DNA from: Oxytricha trifallax
Lineage: Eukaryota > Ciliophora > Spirotrichea > Sporadotrichida > Oxytrichidae
DNA length: 64,000 nucleotides
Assembly (NCBI GenBank): GCA_000711775.1
Contig: ARYC01000107.1
Coordinates: forward strand, 186,001-250,000
Direction of reading: 5' to 3'
The position numbers and the translations under genes are program-made. This document shows positions 12,259-21,559 of the stretch, in pieces; position 1 is the first letter of the stretch; each line of letters begins with the position of its first letter. The notes under the pieces were generated by a model, which searched no databases, had not been told where the DNA came from, and worked only from the letters and a program-made list of their open reading frames with translations.

Positions 12259-13458
12259 TAATTAAATTCCAGTAAAAAGAGAAATAATTAATAGGAGGAG
12301 CAACACTATAATGAAGAAGATTTGAGTCTATACAAAAACTGAGATTTTAACATGATGTTAATCAGAAATAATAAAATTGAGGAAAGACAATTAATTTCTT
12401 AATCAAGCGATGAGGTAACTCAATATTTATCGCCTCATTTTTAGAAACTAAAATTTTAAAGAAAAAAGATCAATTCTTAGACAATTCTTGATTTCTTAAA
12501 TATTGTGATATTTCAAAAAGCCAATTAGTGCAGATTAATTACTTTCTAAGTTTATTGTACGAAATTCTTATTTAGATTTTTTTATATACTCAAATGAATT
12601 TACGAATTTAGGTTGCATGAACTATAACAAACGATACAAATTGATACAAAAATATATTATTAAAAGAATAATAATGTAACACATTAGATATATTTGTATC
12701 ATATTACAACAACATTTAATTTTGCTAAAAAAACTATTAGTTTTATCTGTGTTAAAAAAAAAATATCCATATTAATATTAGTTATGAAACTTTCTCGATC
12801 AACACACATCTTTATGTTGAGAGTTATTTATAAATTGATTTGAAAATTTAATTCAATCTCAACAAATGTATTTCACAAATTTTAAATATAAAAGTTTGCA
12901 AACTATATGAAATTACGTTAAATTGTAATAAAAAAATAAAATTAATTTAGATTGATAAATCAAATAAATTAATCATAGCATTTTATTTCAAAGTATTACA
13001 AATTATAATAAAATTTTGATATTAATGTTTTAAAAAAAAAGAAACTCTTATACAATCTTTTTTTATTTGATATTATTCAAACATATCTAAATAAAATGGA
13101 TTTATCATTTATTCACTATTTTTTTACTTTATTAAGATTTTCCCAAATAATTTTTTTATATGAAATAATAATCTTAATGCTTATTTGAAATATATTTTAA
13201 AATATATATATTATTTAATTGAAATATTGTATCTGACAATAAATTTAAAAATCATTTTATATCTTATCTTATATAGAATCTATTGATAACTTTGTGCTTT
13301 GAAATATCTTTAGGGTTATTTAAACGTGTTTTCTAATATAATGTTTTAATTTTGATATTTAATTTACACAAAATTGTAATAGTTAAGTTTAAATTTTAGT
13401 AATTCAGGATTTTTTTAAATAATTTTGAAAGTCGATTCATTTTTTGAATTATTATGAT
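12259..13458. other. AT-rich region, nothing recognised
   Basis: Uniformly AT-rich sequence up to the TBE insertion site. No gene is recognised. Confidence 0.4.
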
Positions 13459-13461
13459 AAT

Positions 13462-13546
13462 CAAAACCCCAAAACCCCTTAGTGAGGTTTATAAGTGCTT
13501 TGATTTGTAGGGTATAGTTGGGGTCTTATTGGGGTTAGTAGAGAAA
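13462..13546 (+). repeat. Left terminal inverted repeat of TBE copy A
   Basis: About 85 bp that match the right end (17496-17580) as an inverted repeat. The outer 17 bases are the C4A4 telomere-like tract, followed by TTAGTGAGGTTTATAAGTGC. Copy C has the same repeat. Confidence 0.95.
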
Positions 13547-13600
13547 ACGCAAGTTTTATGTGAATTTAATGAATATTTAATGAGTATTAATGTGCTTAAT

Positions 13601-15049
13601 TCAAACAAATTTTATCTGCTTATCTTTGTGGTATCTCTTGAACTTAGCTCTCTTTAATGTTTCAAGTATATCTTCTAATGATGATCTTGGATATGCTGGA
13701 GCTCTTACTATGATCATCTCAACCATTTTCTTAATCTAAGTGCATACATCTTCTTGCTTTATATGTTTAACAGCCATGCTTATTGATTACTTTTCTTGCT
13801 TTGTTCCGAAGTACGACATACTTTCCATATCGCACTCTAAAATAATTGCTGCTACCGCCCAGACATCCCACTAAACAGAGCCATTAGTCCACTTCTCTCT
13901 TATTGGGAAGTACCCAGGTGTGCCTAGCACTTTAGCTAAAGTCACTATTTCTTACCTTATTGCTCTATTGAAATCAATGACTACTATTTCTAAAGGACAG
14001 AGATTTAGCATTACATTTTCTGGCTTCAAATCTCTATGAACATACCCTAGATCATGCAGCTCTTTCACACCCTTGGTCATTTCCGTGAGTATCTAATTCA
14101 AGTCATCTGGGTATCTATTATGGTAGAGATAATCTCTTAGAGTCATTTCAAATTTCTTAAGTCGTAGTGCAATAAAAACATGTCCAAGAATAACTCCATC
14201 GAGTTTAAGCAAGTTCTTGCATTACCTTTTATGAGCCTCTCTTAGTATTATGTATTCATTGGCAAACTCATTTTGATACTGCTCGTTCCTAATAAGATAT
14301 TTGAAAGGATATACTTTATAAGCATACTCATCAACTACTATGAGTTTTGCCTTGTTAGGCACATCAATATGTAAATAGTTGTCAATGCAAAAACTGAGAT
14401 CTACTGCATTTAATGCAGGTATATACATAGCTCTCTCTTACAAGCATGCTATATATAATTCATTAGCTGGTTGGTTCATTGACTCAAAACGTTTCTGCTT
14501 CTTAAGTCTCTCTTCCTGCTCTCTTTAAGACTCTATAGTATTGGACTTTCTCTTGGCTGGTATAAGTTTTTATGTTTCTTTATCTTGCATTAAAAACTCA
14601 CTTAAATGATGTTTTTGCATGTGTCTTTTAACTTTAGCTGAGTGAGTGTAAGACTTCATGCAAGTCGTGCACTAATACCTGCCATCGACCTTTTCGTGCT
14701 TAAAATATATCTTAGCTCTCCCAGAGTGCATCTCTTTGATGTGCCTCTTCAAGCTCGAATCAGTTGAGAAGAAATTTTAGCATTCATCACATTAGAATTC
14801 TTTAATCTTTTCTAGTGGGAGATGTTCTTTTAACTCCTCAACATCTTCGATTAGCGTTTAAATACTTATCTCTGCTCTCTGCTTCCTGATATTTATTTCT
14901 AGAACAAACACCTCTGATTCAAACTCAAGAGCTTTAAGCTCTGGCTCCTTTTCAATGTATATGATCTCTGGCTTCTTAGTTTATCCAAAGTTTAGCTAAG
15001 ATTATCCACTGCCAAGAGAGACTGCTTTGCGATTTAAGTTAGCCGCCAT
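13601..15049 (-). CDS. TBE 57-kDa protein: C2H2 zinc fingers plus protein-kinase-like domain
   Basis: Open from the ATG at 15049 to a TGA at 13601, 482 residues, uninterrupted when TAA/TAG are Gln; the predicted size fits the known TBE 57-kDa ORF. Two C2H2 fingers are visible: Cys87/Cys90 with His103/His108, and Cys127/Cys130 with His143/His147. A basic linker follows (PAKRKS, RLKKQKR). The C-terminal half is kinase-like: VHRDLKPEN at about 337-345 (catalytic loop with Asp340), VIDFNRA at about 357-363 in place of the DFG segment, and GTPGYFPI near 377, an APE-region analogue. Asn instead of Gly in DFN suggests altered or reduced activity. The role in transposition is not established. It diverges from the middle gene across a 566-bp spacer. 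This is the only fully intact gene of the three in this element. Confidence 0.9.
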
Positions 15050-15615
15050 GTTTAAATTCAAATTTAAATTTCTATTATAAAGCTCTAATAACCTCTCTAG
15101 TTATAGTAACTTTGTATAGGAGTTGGTACTGCAACAACAATGGTTGATTCTTAGGCGTTAGACATCATATTTATACTAAGTTTATAACTATAAATTTTCT
15201 AAATTCATGCTTAATATTTTTAATTTTGGTACCAACTTAGAAAAAATTCAGGTTGGTACTGGTACCAATTAGGTTTTGAACCATTTTGGAACTTTTCCAT
15301 TAAAACCTCATTAGTTTAAAACTAGGTACTAATTAAGTTTTGGTACTATTAAATTGGTACCAATTAAAATTAAACGAATTTAGTACCAGTACTAATTAAA
15401 TTTAAACAAATTTAGTACTAATTTAATGGAACTAAATTGATAAAAATGGAGCTCCATCTCTGCAGTTTGTTACAGCTTCTGCAAACTTTCTCCACGTATC
15501 TTTGCAGGGTTGACCTCCTATAAGATGCCCATATTTAATAGTAAGATTTTAAACAATAGGATCCAGAAGTCTATAAGTTATAATTTGAAATTCATTAATA
15601 GGGAGAGGAACAAAG
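15050..15615. promoter_or_regulatory. Divergent intergenic region of TBE copy A with iterated GGTACC/AGTACT palindromes
   Basis: The spacer lies between the divergent starts of the kinase gene (15049, minus) and the middle gene (15616, plus), so it must hold both promoters. From about 15227 to 15430 it contains many copies of TTGGTACCAATTA and related AGTACCAGTACTAATTA, along with repeated AATTAGGTTTT and AATTTAGTAC blocks. A GC-richer patch follows (GCAGTTTGTTACAGCTTCTG at 15462). The same array is present in copy C. TBE-B has a different short-repeat family in the equivalent place. A regulatory role is inferred from position and iteration. Confidence 0.5.
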
Positions 15616-16407
15616 ATGGAATCACTCAATGATCAAATGAAAAGAGTCGAGGCTCAAGAAATGATATCAAGATTCAGAAGTAAGGAAGATCTCTATCGAT
15701 ACCTAACTTTACATGGTAAGATAACTCGATGATTATTAACATATTAAACAGTTGGTTTATTCCTTCCTACGATGGAAGGTACCAAAATTTCATTCTTGAA
15801 AGCAATACTTTGTGAGGAGAAGAAAGCTTTTAAAAATAAAGAGATTAAACTAATCGAAATTCCAAACTACCCTGAGATTTCAGTCACTAATCTTTATGAG
15901 GATGCCATGTAAGATGAGGAAGTGGTAGCTTACCTTCCTACCAAGAAACAACTCTCTAATAAACTCCCAGAGAGGAACTTCTTCTTTGGTGCTCTTGGTA
16001 CAATAAAAGAGGAGTATCTCAGAGAAATAATTGAAGAAGCACATAAGAAACGATATTCTATCTCTCCTGAAGACTAGAAGAAGCAAGGCATTCTAATAAG
16101 CTCAGCTTGGCTAGAGGAACTTAAGAAGCATCCTTATCTTTCAAGTAAGCTTTGACATATAACTTTGTAGGAAAATCTGGCACTGGTATATATCTTATGA
16201 AAGAGCATGCTAAGGTTCATAGAGAGAGAAAGTCACAAAAAATTCATGAAGTGAGCAAGAGACTTTATAAAGATGTTTAAAAGCCAGATGAAATGAACAT
16301 AGATGCAGGAGCTGGCACAAAGAGAAGAAATATGGGCCCAAGCAAGCCATAAGAAGAGGAGAAGAAAGAGAAAGCCAAACCCATTTATGGGCCAGTTTAA
16401 TATGTGA
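15616..16407 (+). pseudogene. TBE middle gene (22-kDa position), two tiny introns, late frameshift
   Basis: Starts at the ATG at 15616 (MESLNDQMKRVEAQEM...). Two very short introns restore the frame: 15716-15751 (36 nt, GTAAGA...AACAG) and 16145-16170 (26 nt, GTAAGC...TTTGTAG). Conserved blocks include NYPEISVTNLYEDAM, LPERNFFFGALG, EEAHKKRYSISPEDQ and KPDEMNIDAGAGTKRR. All three TBE copies here preserve this architecture. The expected TGA is at 16405-16407, matching the other copies, but this copy has one extra base near 16375 that changes the last dozen residues and reads on into the transposase 3' end. Length with introns removed is about 242 residues. Function is unknown; no domain is recognised. 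Confidence 0.8.
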
Positions 16408-16413
16408 ATATAT

Positions 16414-17478
16414 TCATTCGTTTAAATCTAAAACTTATTTATAAACATTCATTCTTCCCTTTCTCGCACAAATTTTTGTCTTATCTACGCTCACTCTCTT
16501 ACAGCTGCTTTGAATCAAGTCTACTGTATCGATGGGCAAGTCGTGCATAAGATGATACAGCAGAAGCTTCTTGTAGTGAGTCTTTATTTAACTCCAGTAG
16601 AATTCTATTCCATTAAATTAAGGGCTGTAAGGAACGTTGTATACAGGAGTTATGTTTAACTCTTCATAAGCTTTCTTAGACTCCTTAGTCTTATGAACTG
16701 ATAGGTTATCAACAAACAGGATGATCTCTTGGTTGCTATACTTCTCTCTGAGCTTATGTAGGATCTCTATATACTACTCTCGCTTAATAGAGCGAGGGTG
16801 AATCACATAACTCTCTAAGCCTGAATCTTCACTTATACCAGCTAAAATTGCATGAGTGACTACCTTTACTTTTTAGTCATAAACTTCTATGTTATCATAC
16901 TTCTTGTACCTTGACTTATTAATAAAAGTGTTGAACGTAAACACAGCTTCATCTGCATGTATGAACTTGATGTTATTATCAATAGCTCTCTGCATTTAAT
17001 CATAAATATAGTTTAAATTATTGCTATAAAATGGCACTGTAAAATCAATCACTTTCTTAACTCTGTTGACAGTCTTGAAAGTAATACCATTTCGTCTATA
17101 AATATTGGCTATAGTCTAAGGAGAGATACGCATGTCTGGAAACTTGCGATGAAACATGACAGCTCGTTAGTCAAGAGGAAAGTGAGCTCAATACTTTAAT
17201 GTCTTAGAGTCACAGAGATAGTCAATATGGACCTGTGAGAACTTTTATTTTCTTGCAGGATGTTTTCTAGAGCCTGAGTTATAATGTTAAACAGCTAACA
17301 AGCAATGATACCTAACGGTTGGGGCACTCTTGTGTAGGAGTCTTGCTATGGCTGTATAATTCAACACTGGTTTGACTTAGTCTATATTAAAACTTGTACC
17401 ATACCGAAGCTTAAGCAGTAAATCTAAATATTACTCATCATAAATAGACCCTAGATTTCGCTAATTTCTATTTCTCAT
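16414..17478 (-). pseudogene. TBE transposase (42-kDa), DD34E, with one nonsense codon
   Basis: Frame of 355 codons from the ATG at 17478 to the TGA at 16414, matching the known TBE 42-kDa transposase of the IS630/Tc1/mariner superfamily. Catalytic residues are visible: Asp176 in FIHADEAVF, Asp257 in LFVDNLSVH and Glu292 in FNGIEFYW, giving the D-34-E spacing of this superfamily. The only defect I find is an in-frame TGA at codon 97 (17188-17190), at a position read as TAG (Gln) in copy C; everything else is open. It converges on the middle gene with 6 bp between the conserved stops. A single repairable nonsense suggests recent inactivation or tolerated readthrough. Confidence 0.9.
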
Positions 17479-17495
17479 TTTGAAAATTGGCCTAA

Positions 17496-17580
17496 TTTCT
17501 CTACTAACCCCAATAAGACCCCAACTATACCCTACAAATCAAAGCACTTATAAACCTCACTAAGGGGTTTTGGGGTTTTG
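17496..17580 (-). repeat. Right terminal inverted repeat of TBE copy A
   Basis: Inverted copy of 13462-13546, ending in GGGGTTTTGGGGTTTTG at 17580. Confidence 0.95.
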
Positions 17581-17582
17581 AG

Positions 17583-17720
17583 TCCGGAGATGCTAAAGCT
17601 CGAAGCCTAGCACAGCAAAATTATCGACCTGAGGCCAGAGAAGATCGACATGAGAAATTAAACCAGAGAGTTCAAATAGCATAAAAAGATTTTGATAAGG
17701 AACATTAGGAGCTTGTTTGA
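17583..17720 (+). CDS. Candidate coding segment (MDS) abutting TBE copy A
   Basis: Immediately after the TBE right end the sequence becomes GC-richer and a plus-strand frame reads SGDAKARSLAQQNYRP then EAREDRHEKLNQRVQ and KDFDKEHQELV before a TGA at 17718. The charged, Gln-rich helical composition looks coding. The left flank of the TBE is plain AT-rich DNA, so the TBE appears to lie at a boundary between eliminated DNA and a retained coding segment. The family is not recognised. An opposite-strand standard-code ORF covers the same bases and is probably a shadow. Confidence 0.4.
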
Positions 17721-19010
17721 TTAGTGAGATTAAAGTATACTGTTTAATATAATTTATTAAGAATTGGTTTTCACAATCTTTTACTGAACTCATGATTTTA
17801 ATTTTTTTTTTCTCTGTATTTTGATTAAGATTTATTTTGGTTATTGCTTAATGTTTTATTAATGCAAAAAAAATAACAGTTTTGAGTAAATAAGAGCTTC
17901 TTTGTTTATATTTTTTATTTCAGTTTATCTTATTCCAATCACTTCTACTGATAATATATTTTTATAAATTATTCATATTGAGAATATTTTTCTATTTGTA
18001 TAGCAATTTCCTTTTCTTCATGAATTCGTTATTTAAATTTTTAATATTTTTGTGATTTAAGAAAAGAATAAGTGAATAGAAATTTAAATTAAAGGTGCAT
18101 CAGCATGATATAATTTAAAATTTTGCTGCCTTGAAAATACTAACATCAAAATTATAGTATCCTTATCGATAAATCTTATTCTCATTGTTTTCATCAAAGC
18201 TGACATCAAATCAAATTAATAATTCATATTTTAAAGATAAAATTATCGAAATTTATAGGATTAAACTTTAATTTAATATTTGCCATAATTAAACCATAAT
18301 CATAATAAAAAACATTATAAATCTAATAGTAAAAATAATAAAAATATTTACTATAATTCAATTTAATAAATTAAAAAAATTGATAATATTTATTTAATTT
18401 TCTGATTAGTTTAACAATTATTGAAAAATATAATAAATAAAACTCTGAGATATTATATCGTTGAGAGTTTGTATTTATACATCTTAAAATATCCATATTT
18501 ATTATTGTTTAAGTAAATAAAATAAAATAAACCTAGGCAAAGCAAAATGATTTAAGTCTATAAGAGCCACTAATTCCTTTATTGTCCTTTTACTGTTAAA
18601 ATTGGTTTGTAGACATTAAGGTAATTTGTGAATTATATTAATTTAAAAAAATAAAAAACATAATGATCTACTAAATTTCAATTTAACTAATAAATTACTA
18701 AACCAATTTGATATACTGCATAAACGGTATCGAATCGTCTTGGTAATATTTTACAGATAAAATCACTTAATAATAAAATAAAGTAATTGAATAATTCATA
18801 ATAAATAATTATAAATATTTAATAGCCTTAGAATTTTTTTAAATATCTTTTGAGAAGTAGAGCTATTTGCGATATAGTTACCAAAATAAAAAAAGTAAAT
18901 ATTATTAATATATTTTATAACTATCTTTAAATATATATTAACATAAACTCAAACAGCTTGATCTCGTTACTGCTTTAGTGCTGCTCTCTTATTGCAGATT
19001 AGATACCAAT
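17721..19010. other. AT-rich region, nothing recognised
   Basis: AT-rich spacer between two TBE elements. No convincing gene. A small GC-richer patch at 18515-18610 has no clear frame. Confidence 0.35.
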
Positions 19011-19151
19011 AATCAAAACCCAAAAACCCCTTCAGTATTTTGATTGAGTTTTTAAATGATAAAAGACTGTAATTAACGCTTGCTTTATTAGGGTTTTAAT
19101 AGAGTTTAAGTAGGGGTTTATAGTTTAAATATTAGTAATATAAGTGATTAT

Positions 19152-20199
19152 ATGCGAGTTTTGGGGTCAGTTTATGACAGTGAGTATTTAGATTTACTGA
19201 TTAAGTTGCGTTATGGATGTGATGATTGTAATGATCAACTCAAGCTTATTCTCAATTACACGTCTATAGCTAGGCTACTGCAGAAATTACCTGCAACTGT
19301 GAAGTCTCACTGTCTATTACATTGAGTTTGAAAAGATAGTAGCTTAATTCTAGGCCTAAATGGCCTCTAAAATTCTACTAGCATCATATTGATTATTTTA
19401 TTAATGTTAAGACTCTTAAATACTAGGCTCATTTCTCTCTCGCTTGAGAGCTGTGGTGTTTCATCGCTAATTCCCAGGGCTTCATATCTCTGCTTAATCT
19501 ATAGCTAACATATATAAAAAGAATGGAATATCTTACAAGACAGACAATCGCAATAAGAGAGTGATTGATTTTAACAGTCACATTTTACAGCAATTATTTA
19601 AATTATATATATGATTAAATGCAAAGACCTATTACTAATAACATCAAGTTTATACGCGCTGATGAGGCAGTATTCACGTTTAATACCTTTATATCTAGGT
19701 CTTGGTACAAGAGGTATAGTAATAAAGAAGTTTATTACTAAAAGGTTAAGGTTTAAACTCATGCTATACTTGGTGAAATAAGAGAAGATAATGGGCTCGA
19801 GATTTATGTTATCCACCCTCTCTCAATAAAATCAGAGTAATACATAAAGTTCCTATAATAGCTCAGTGATAAGTACGCTGACTAAGAGATCATCCTGTTT
19901 GTTGATAACTTATCAGTTCATAAAACTAAAGACTCGATTAAGCAATATGAAAGGCTAAACATAGCACCTGTATTTAATGTTCCTTGTAGCCCTCAATTTA
20001 ATGGAATTGAGTTATATTAAGGGTTATTGAAAGGCAACTACAAGAAACATCACTCTATCATTTGATGCACGACTAGAAGATAGATACAGTTGATTTTATT
20101 AAGAGCGCTGCTAAGAGAGTCAGCGATGAAAAAGCTAAAGTATGTGCAGGAGAATGGAGATTTTGTGTTTATAAATAAGTTTTAGATTTAAACGAATGA
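19152..20199 (+). pseudogene. TBE-B transposase remnant
   Basis: Starts MRVLGSVYDSEYLDLL, matching the copy A transposase after a short N-terminal deletion, and ends VYKQVLDLNE at a TGA (20197-20199), the same ending as copy A. Recognisable catalytic blocks remain: FIRADEAVFTFN, LFVDNLSVHKTK and SPQFNGIELY. Several frameshifts and in-frame TGAs interrupt the region 19320-19680, so it is a pseudogene. Six base pairs separate its stop from that of the convergent middle gene, as in the other TBEs. Confidence 0.85.
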
Positions 20200-20205
20200 A
20201 TAACT

Positions 20206-20995
20206 TCACATATCAAATTAGCCCTTAAAGGGATTTGCCTTATCTTTCTTTTCTTCCTCTTATGGCTTGTTTGGCCGATCTTTCTTCTCTTAGTGCCAGC
20301 TCCTGCATCTATGTTCATCTCATCTGGCTTTTTTAAATCTTTGAAGAGTCTCTTACTCAATTCATGTTTTACTTGAGACCTTTTCTCTCTGTTTAATTTG
20401 CTGCGCTATTTCATCAAGTATATAGCAGTTCCAGGTTTCTCTATAAAGTTAGAAGTCTAAGCTTATTTTAGATGAATGGATGCTTCTGTAGTTCCTTCAG
20501 CCAAGTGTCGCTGATTTTAATTCCCTGCTTCTCTTTTTCTTCAGGAGAGATGCTGTAGCGTTTCTTATGTGCTTCTTAAATAACTTCATTTAAGTACTCA
20601 GGTTTCAGAGTTCCAAGAACGCCAAAAAAGAAGTTTCTCTCTTGTAACTTATTAGAGAGTTGTAACTCAAAGGAAGATAAATAACAACATTTGGATCACT
20701 CATAGCATCATCATAGAGGTTTGTCACTGATATTTCAGGGTAGTCAGGTATCTCGATCATTATTATTTCATTAGACTTAAAAGCTTTTTATATTTTCACT
20801 TAGTAAGGCTTTTAAGAATGAGATTTTAGTTCCCTCCTTAGTGGGCAAGAACAATCCAACTAAAGTTATTAAGTTTGTTATAGTTGAAAACTTACCTTGC
20901 TATACCAAGTATCTGTATAAGTCCTCTTTACTTCGAAATTTTCCTATTAAATCTTGAGATTGAATTCTCTTCATTGAAACATTCATAGACTCCAT
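20206..20995 (-). pseudogene. TBE-B middle gene remnant (22-kDa position)
   Basis: Starts MESMNVSMKRIQSQDL at 20995 and ends KGQFDM at a TGA (20206-20208). Intron 1 is recognisable (GTAAGTTTTC...TAACTTTAG). Intron 2 has lost its GT donor (ATAAGC). Shared blocks with copy A: DYPEISVTNLYDDAM, QERNFFFGVLG, EAHKKRYSISPEE, KPDEMNIDAGAGTKRR. At least one frameshift lies near 20790. The preserved intron positions across divergent families support the gene model for the intact copies. Confidence 0.8.
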
Positions 20996-21559
20996 CTTGC
21001 TTCCAGCTTCTATAAATGTTTATGAAATTTAAAATTATGGATATCCATTCTGAACTTAATAAAAATTTACTTCTAAATAGGGAGATCCACTTGGAGGTCA
21101 ACCTTGAAAAGATATGCGGAGAAGCATTGAAAAACTTGCTCCAAGTTTCACAGATTGATTTCCATTTTTATCAAACTATCTCCATTAAATCGCTCCTAAT
21201 AATGTTTAATTATTTTAGGAGGTCCTCCAAATTAAGTTCAAACTTTATTAGGAGTTAAATTTTAAGGTTAAAACTTAATTAGGAGCATATTAAATTTAAA
21301 ATTTTTTAATAACTTTACCTCCAAATTAAGTTAAAATTTTATTTAGAGGACCTCCTAGAGAATCAAAACTTCTTTAGGAGCATTTTAATTTACAAATATA
21401 TAAAATATTCTTATAAAATATGAAAACTTACAGCCTTTAATGATATTTCATTTTCTTACCTCTCAGTAAAGAAATTTACTTGAGTGTCTCAAACTTCATT
21501 ATTATAGTAAACCTATTGTATTTTATTATTATTTTAATATATTCCATTAGCATTTTAAA
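20996..21559. promoter_or_regulatory. Divergent intergenic region of TBE-B with iterated short repeats
   Basis: Equivalent to the 566-bp spacer of copies A and C but with a different repeat family: AGGTCCTCC/AGGACCTCC, CTCCAAATTAAGTT and TTAGGAGC recur in both orientations between about 21180 and 21400. As in the other copies it separates divergent starts of the middle and kinase genes. A promoter role is inferred. Confidence 0.4.

Larger units (their letters stand above)
13462..17580. mobile_element. TBE transposon copy A, complete (4119 bp)
   Basis: The element is bounded by CAAAACCCCAAAACCCC at the left and its reverse complement at the right, the telomere-like ends that define Oxytricha TBE (telomere-bearing element) transposons. 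The length, three-gene content and gene order match TBE1: kinase/zinc finger (minus), middle 22-kDa-position gene (plus), transposase (minus, convergent with the middle gene). The left flank is AAT (13459-13461) but the right flank is AGT (17581-17583). Both fit the ANT consensus but are not identical, unlike the AAT/AAT duplications of the other two complete copies here. TBE elements are removed from the somatic genome during development, so this would be a germline-limited insertion. Confidence 0.95.

Noticed and set aside
13462..13478. CCCCAAAACCCC tracts as true chromosome telomeres
   Set aside because: The tracts are only 17 bases long, occur as inverted pairs at fixed distances with TBE genes between them, and continue into ordinary sequence. 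They are transposon ends.
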